A DNA stretch of 64,000 nt from the NCBI GenBank assembly GCA_029449245.1, contig JANATF010000024.1, positions 124,001 to 188,000 of the forward strand. The letters are read 5' to 3'. The DNA comes from Mortierella alpina (lineage: Eukaryota > Mortierellomycota > Mortierellomycetes > Mortierellales > Mortierellaceae). Shown in pieces: positions 60,801-64,000 of this stretch. Numbering within the stretch: the first letter of the stretch is position 1; each line of letters opens with the position of its first letter. Below the pieces are notes generated by a model. The model was given only the letters and a program-made list of their open reading frames with translations, was not told the origin of the DNA and searched no databases. Both the position numbers and the translations under genes were made by a program.

Positions 60801-63800
60801 ATGAGAGCACTCTTCTGCTCAAAACCTTGAACGTCACCGCGGAGAATAGCTCTGAGAGGTGTTGTCTCCATCAGCTGTTTGAGCAGCGAGTCGAGAGCGC
60901 GCCAGATGCATCGCTGTCGTGCACGAAGACCAGTCGCTGACATACAGTGAGCTGAATGCGCGCGCTAATCGCTTGGCACATCATCTCATCCATCTCGGGG
61001 TCAAGCCTGATTCGCTTGTGGCCATTTGCGTCGACCGCTCGCTACCCATGCTCGTCGGAGTTTTGGCTATCCTCAAGGCTGGCGGTGCCTATGTACCCTT
61101 GGATCCAGTTCATGCAAGCTCGACTCTTGGACATCCTTGACGATGTGCAATCATCGTCGTCTGGTTGATGCACGCGGAGTTAAGGCTCTTCAAGGATCCG
61201 ACCTATCACACATGAAGGTAGTCGACCTGCGCGATCCCTTATCTGGCCTGCACACAATCCTCGTGTCGTAGGACTATCGCCAAACCACCTTGCCTATGTC
61301 ATCTATACCTCTGGATCCACCGGCAAGCCCAAGGGAGTCATGGTTGAGCATCACCAGTTGCTCGCTGTTCACAGCCACATCTTTGGTTCGATATCTCAGA
61401 GCAAGATACTTGGTGTCTCCTGCACTCATTCGCGTTTGATTTCTCAGTTTGGGAGATCTGGGGTGCATTCCTCTATGGCGGAAAGCTGGTCGTGGTTCAC
61501 AAGATATCGCGCGATCCTCAGGAGTTGTACCGGACGATATGCGAGGAAGCTGTCACCGTCTAACATGACTCCGAGCGCCTTCAAGCAACTGATTGATATC
61601 CATTCCGGGGAGCAGCTTGACGACAGCCTCCGCTACGTGGTCTTTGGTGGAGAGGCGCTTGCACCTGCCATCCTAAAGCCCTGGTTCCACACACACGCTC
61701 CGGACCGCCCCAAGGTCGTGAACATGTACGGCATCACGGAGACACAGTGCATGCCACCTATAGACTGATGTCACCAGAGGATTGCTCTCAACGACGAGCC
61801 CCATTGGAGTACGCATCCCTGACCTGCGGACATACGTGTTGAACGGCTGTGGACGACCTGTTCCTTGGTGTCATGGGAGAGCTGTTTGTCGGAGGTGCGG
61901 TGTTACCCGTGGGTACCTAAACAGGCCTGATCTCACATCAGACCGCTTCCTCCCCGATCCGTTTGTTGATGGACAGGAGGGGCGGATTGTACAAGACAGG
62001 CGACCTTGTCAAGCAACTTGCGGATGGCAGCCTGGTGTACATGGGCCCTCCCAATGGACCACCAAGTCAAGATCCGCGGCTTCCGTATCGAACTCGGTGA
62101 GATTGAGGCACGTTTGACTGACCACCCTCGAGTCATTGAGGCTGTGGTTATTCCTCTAGGCGATGAAAGAAACAAGCGGCTTGTCGCATATGTTTCTATC
62201 CGTGAGGGCGACGTGTCCTGAGGAAAACAGCGATGATGCTGAGTGTAAGTTGTTTGGTGATTTCACATTGCGTCCTTGTTATGAGACTATGAAGACTTTT
62301 TTTTTACCATCCGCTAAACATTCGGCTTTATGACACCTAATAGCATCGTTCGCCAGAGCAGTTGGCCTCGACACTCCGCAAACATTTGTCCACGAGATTG
62401 CCGCGATTACATGATCCCCACCGCGTTCGTGCACATGACTGTGTTCCCGCTGAACCACCCAGTGGCAAACTCGACATGCGAGCACTTCCCGGCGCCGAGT
62501 GAAGATAATGTCGCACGTCAGGCATACGAGGCCTCCTGAGGGAGAGGTCGAGACGGCAATCGCATCCATCTGGTCGGAACTGCCTGCAGATTGAGCGAGT
62601 GAGCCGACACGACAGCTTCTTTGCCCTTGGTGGCCACTCTCTGTTGGCTGTCCAGGTGATCTCAAAGCTCCATCGCCTTGGCCATTCGGTGTAGTGCGCG
62701 CTCTTTTCGAGGCACCGACACTCGCAGTGTTCGCTGCTTCCATCGGACACCATCACACCATTGTCATCCCTCCCAACGTCATCACCTCGAGCACCACCAC
62801 CATCACTCCTGAGATGCTTCCCCTCATCGATCTCAATCAGACCGACATTGATCATATTGTCGACCACGTGCCCGGTGGAGTATCCAACATCCAGGATATT
62901 TATGCACTCTCGCCCACTGCAGGATGGCATTCTCTTTCATCATCTAATGGCCAAGAGTGGAGACCCTTACCTTCTCTATGTTGCCATGAGGTTCGATACG
63001 AGAATGGCGCTGGATCAACATCTCTGCCGGAATGCAACAAATTGTAAACCGTCACGACATTCTGAGGACAGCTTTCATGTGGGAGAACCTCTCTACACCG
63101 GCGCAGGTTGTATGGCGAAAGGCCCCTGTAACGGTTATGGAACTTGATCTGGATCCGTCGGAGGGCCCTATTTTGCAGCAGATGAAGCAGCGGTTCGATC
63201 CTCTTCATTACACGATTGATCTGACACAGGCGCCGGTACTCCGTTTCGCAGTGGCCCAAGACATCGACAATCAGTGGATCCTTGTCAGGCTACTTCACCA
63301 TCTGGTTGAGGGACAACTCGACATTGAAGGTCCTGCACTCCGAGCTGCAGACGTTTTTCGGAGAACAACAATGCCGTCTTACCCCCAGCCGAGCCCTACC
63401 GCAACCTTATTGCTCAAGCCCGTTTGGGTATGAGCCAACAGGCTCACGAGAAGTTCTTCAAAGCCATGTTGGAGGACATCGACACACCCTCTCTTCCATT
63501 TGGAATGGCCAATGTCCATGGTGAGGTGCCAATGTGATAGTCTCAGACCGGATGCTGCCACAGAGTTTGAACGACCGACTTCGGTCTCAAGCAAAGAGGT
63601 TAGGCGTAACTGTCGCCAGTTTGTGCCATGTCGCATGGGCCCAAGTGATTGCCCCGTACAAGCGGACAACAACGAGTTGTGTTTGGTACTGTTCTATTCG
63701 GGCGTATGCAGGCCGAGACGAGCGCAGATCAGGCGATGGGACTCTATATCAACACACTGCCAATCCGGGTCGATATCGACAGCAGAAGTGTCGAGGAGAG

Positions 63801-64000
63801 CGTTCAGCAAACCCACTCTCTGCTCGCAAAGCTATTGGAACACGAACATGCACCGCTGACTTTGGCCTCAGCGCTGCAGTGGCATTCCTGCTGGAGGTCC
63901 TCTTTTCAGCTCGCTGCTCAACTACCGCCATAGCGAGGACGATGACGAGGAGGAGTCGGGCGAAGAGGACATGGAGCTTTTGGACTTCCAGGAGCGCATC
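45845..64000 (+). CDS. NRPS copy 2 (tandem paralogue), partial at window end
   Basis: Second copy, same strand, same domain order, running from the leader to the E/C domain of module 6. Exons: 45845-45865, 45961-46038, 46136-46221, 46318-46418, 46536-48860, 48948-52179, 52281-55521, 55619-58885, 58971-59638, 59726-62244, then from 62344. Introns and splice sites are conserved. Exon 5 is open. Single-base insertions relative to copy 1 break the frame at about 51105, 53834, 55754, 57094 and 57139. From about 57890 one-base indels become dense. All active-site motifs remain readable in alternating frames: GGHSL of T1 near 49232, HHIVSDG near 59890, the Thr-type A5 from about 60860 to 62480. I read the breaks mainly as sequence error, not decay. 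If real, the gene would be a pseudogene after module 2. Confidence 0.85.
46312..46317 (+). other. Intact intron 3 acceptor in NRPS copy 2
   Basis: TTTCAG precedes CGATAGTGG, giving exon 4 as 46318-46418 (101 bases), six bases longer than my copy 1 model. This is the reference for judging the altered acceptor in copy 1. Confidence 0.7.
46536..49346 (+). other. NRPS copy 2 module 1: truncated C - A1 - T1
   Basis: Same layout as copy 1 module 1, with a constant offset of 25616 bases and no indels. The truncated C lobe again lacks HHxxxDG and again has the NGPSS variant, so the truncation predates the duplication. Differences are few: G/A, E/Q, P/S and L/F near the start, S/C and R/L before the PENES stretch, and D/G in the ILVAD segment of A1. 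The pocket residues of A1 are unchanged. Confidence 0.85.
57890..64000 (+). other. Indel-dense tract of NRPS copy 2, likely low-quality consensus
   Basis: Aligning by eye to copy 1, the offset between copies is 25621 at about 57.2 kb, 25559 at 61.98 kb and 25578 at 63.90 kb. Thus about 62 bases are lost over 4.1 kb and then 19 gained over 1.9 kb, nearly all as single bases. Splice signals and protein motifs survive around them. Such a switch from a deletion-rich to an insertion-rich block is more typical of uncorrected long-read or gap-filled sequence than of mutation. Confidence 0.75.

Larger units (their letters stand above)
45845..64000 (+). repeat. Right unit of the large tandem duplication (cut by window end)
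   Basis: Partner of 20228-38422 in direct orientation, with unit spacing of about 25.6 kb. The last bases correspond to about 38422 in the left unit. The tandem arrangement makes unequal crossing-over, gene conversion and assembly collapse all plausible. Confidence 0.95.

Noticed and set aside
45845-64000. Calling NRPS copy 2 a pseudogene
   Set aside because: The breaks are almost all single-base indels with motifs and splice sites intact, clustered in blocks with opposite indel bias; sequencing or assembly error explains them better. Left open pending reads.

Overview
The window looks like nuclear DNA of an early-diverging filamentous fungus, best guess Mortierellaceae (Mortierella or Linnemannia type). 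The grounds are short introns with GTAAGT-like donors and CTAAC/CTGAC branch sites, eukaryotic signalling genes, and a giant NRPS of bacterial style that carries spliceosomal introns. Assignment to Mortierellaceae rests on the NRPS style (dual epimerisation/condensation domains, EntF-like thioesterase), as known from malpinin/malpicyclin-type synthetases. It was not checked by any search.

Layout. 1-2.7 kb: gene-poor, with a decayed Ty3/gypsy integrase fragment. 2.7-7.1 kb, minus strand: a GRAM-VASt (LAM/Aster-like) sterol-transfer protein with one TM segment. 7.1-11.7 kb: a divergent promoter region with long pyrimidine tracts reading into both flanking genes. 11.7-16.6 kb, plus strand: a seven-exon LIM-LIM-C1-RhoGAP protein with a polyQ tail. 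17.1-17.7 kb, minus strand: a small secreted Cys-containing protein with an Asp/His tail. 17.8-20.2 kb: no gene seen.

20.2-44.7 kb: one intact NRPS gene. I reconstruct 13 exons and about 7763 aa, with seven modules and a terminal thioesterase: C(truncated)-A-T / EC-A-T / EC-A-T / EC-A-T / LCL-A-T / EC-A-T / EC-A-T-TE. 45.8-64.0 kb: a second tandem copy on the same strand, cut by the window end in module 6. It is almost identical to the first over more than 10 kb. It has five isolated single-base insertions, and from about 57.9 kb onward a dense scatter of one-base indels that looks more like poor consensus sequence than decay.

The NRPS enzyme should build a heptapeptide. From the type of condensation domain after each module, I infer configurations D-D-D-L-D-D-L for residues 1-7. 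The specificity pockets of A1 and A5 are threonine-like. No tailoring, transport or regulatory gene lies between the two copies. The most notable points are: a phase-1 intron at the same place in every module, so that each large exon is a frame-neutral module-swap unit; a starter condensation domain that has lost its catalytic half; a rapidly diverging N-terminal leader; and a mutated splice acceptor in copy 1.
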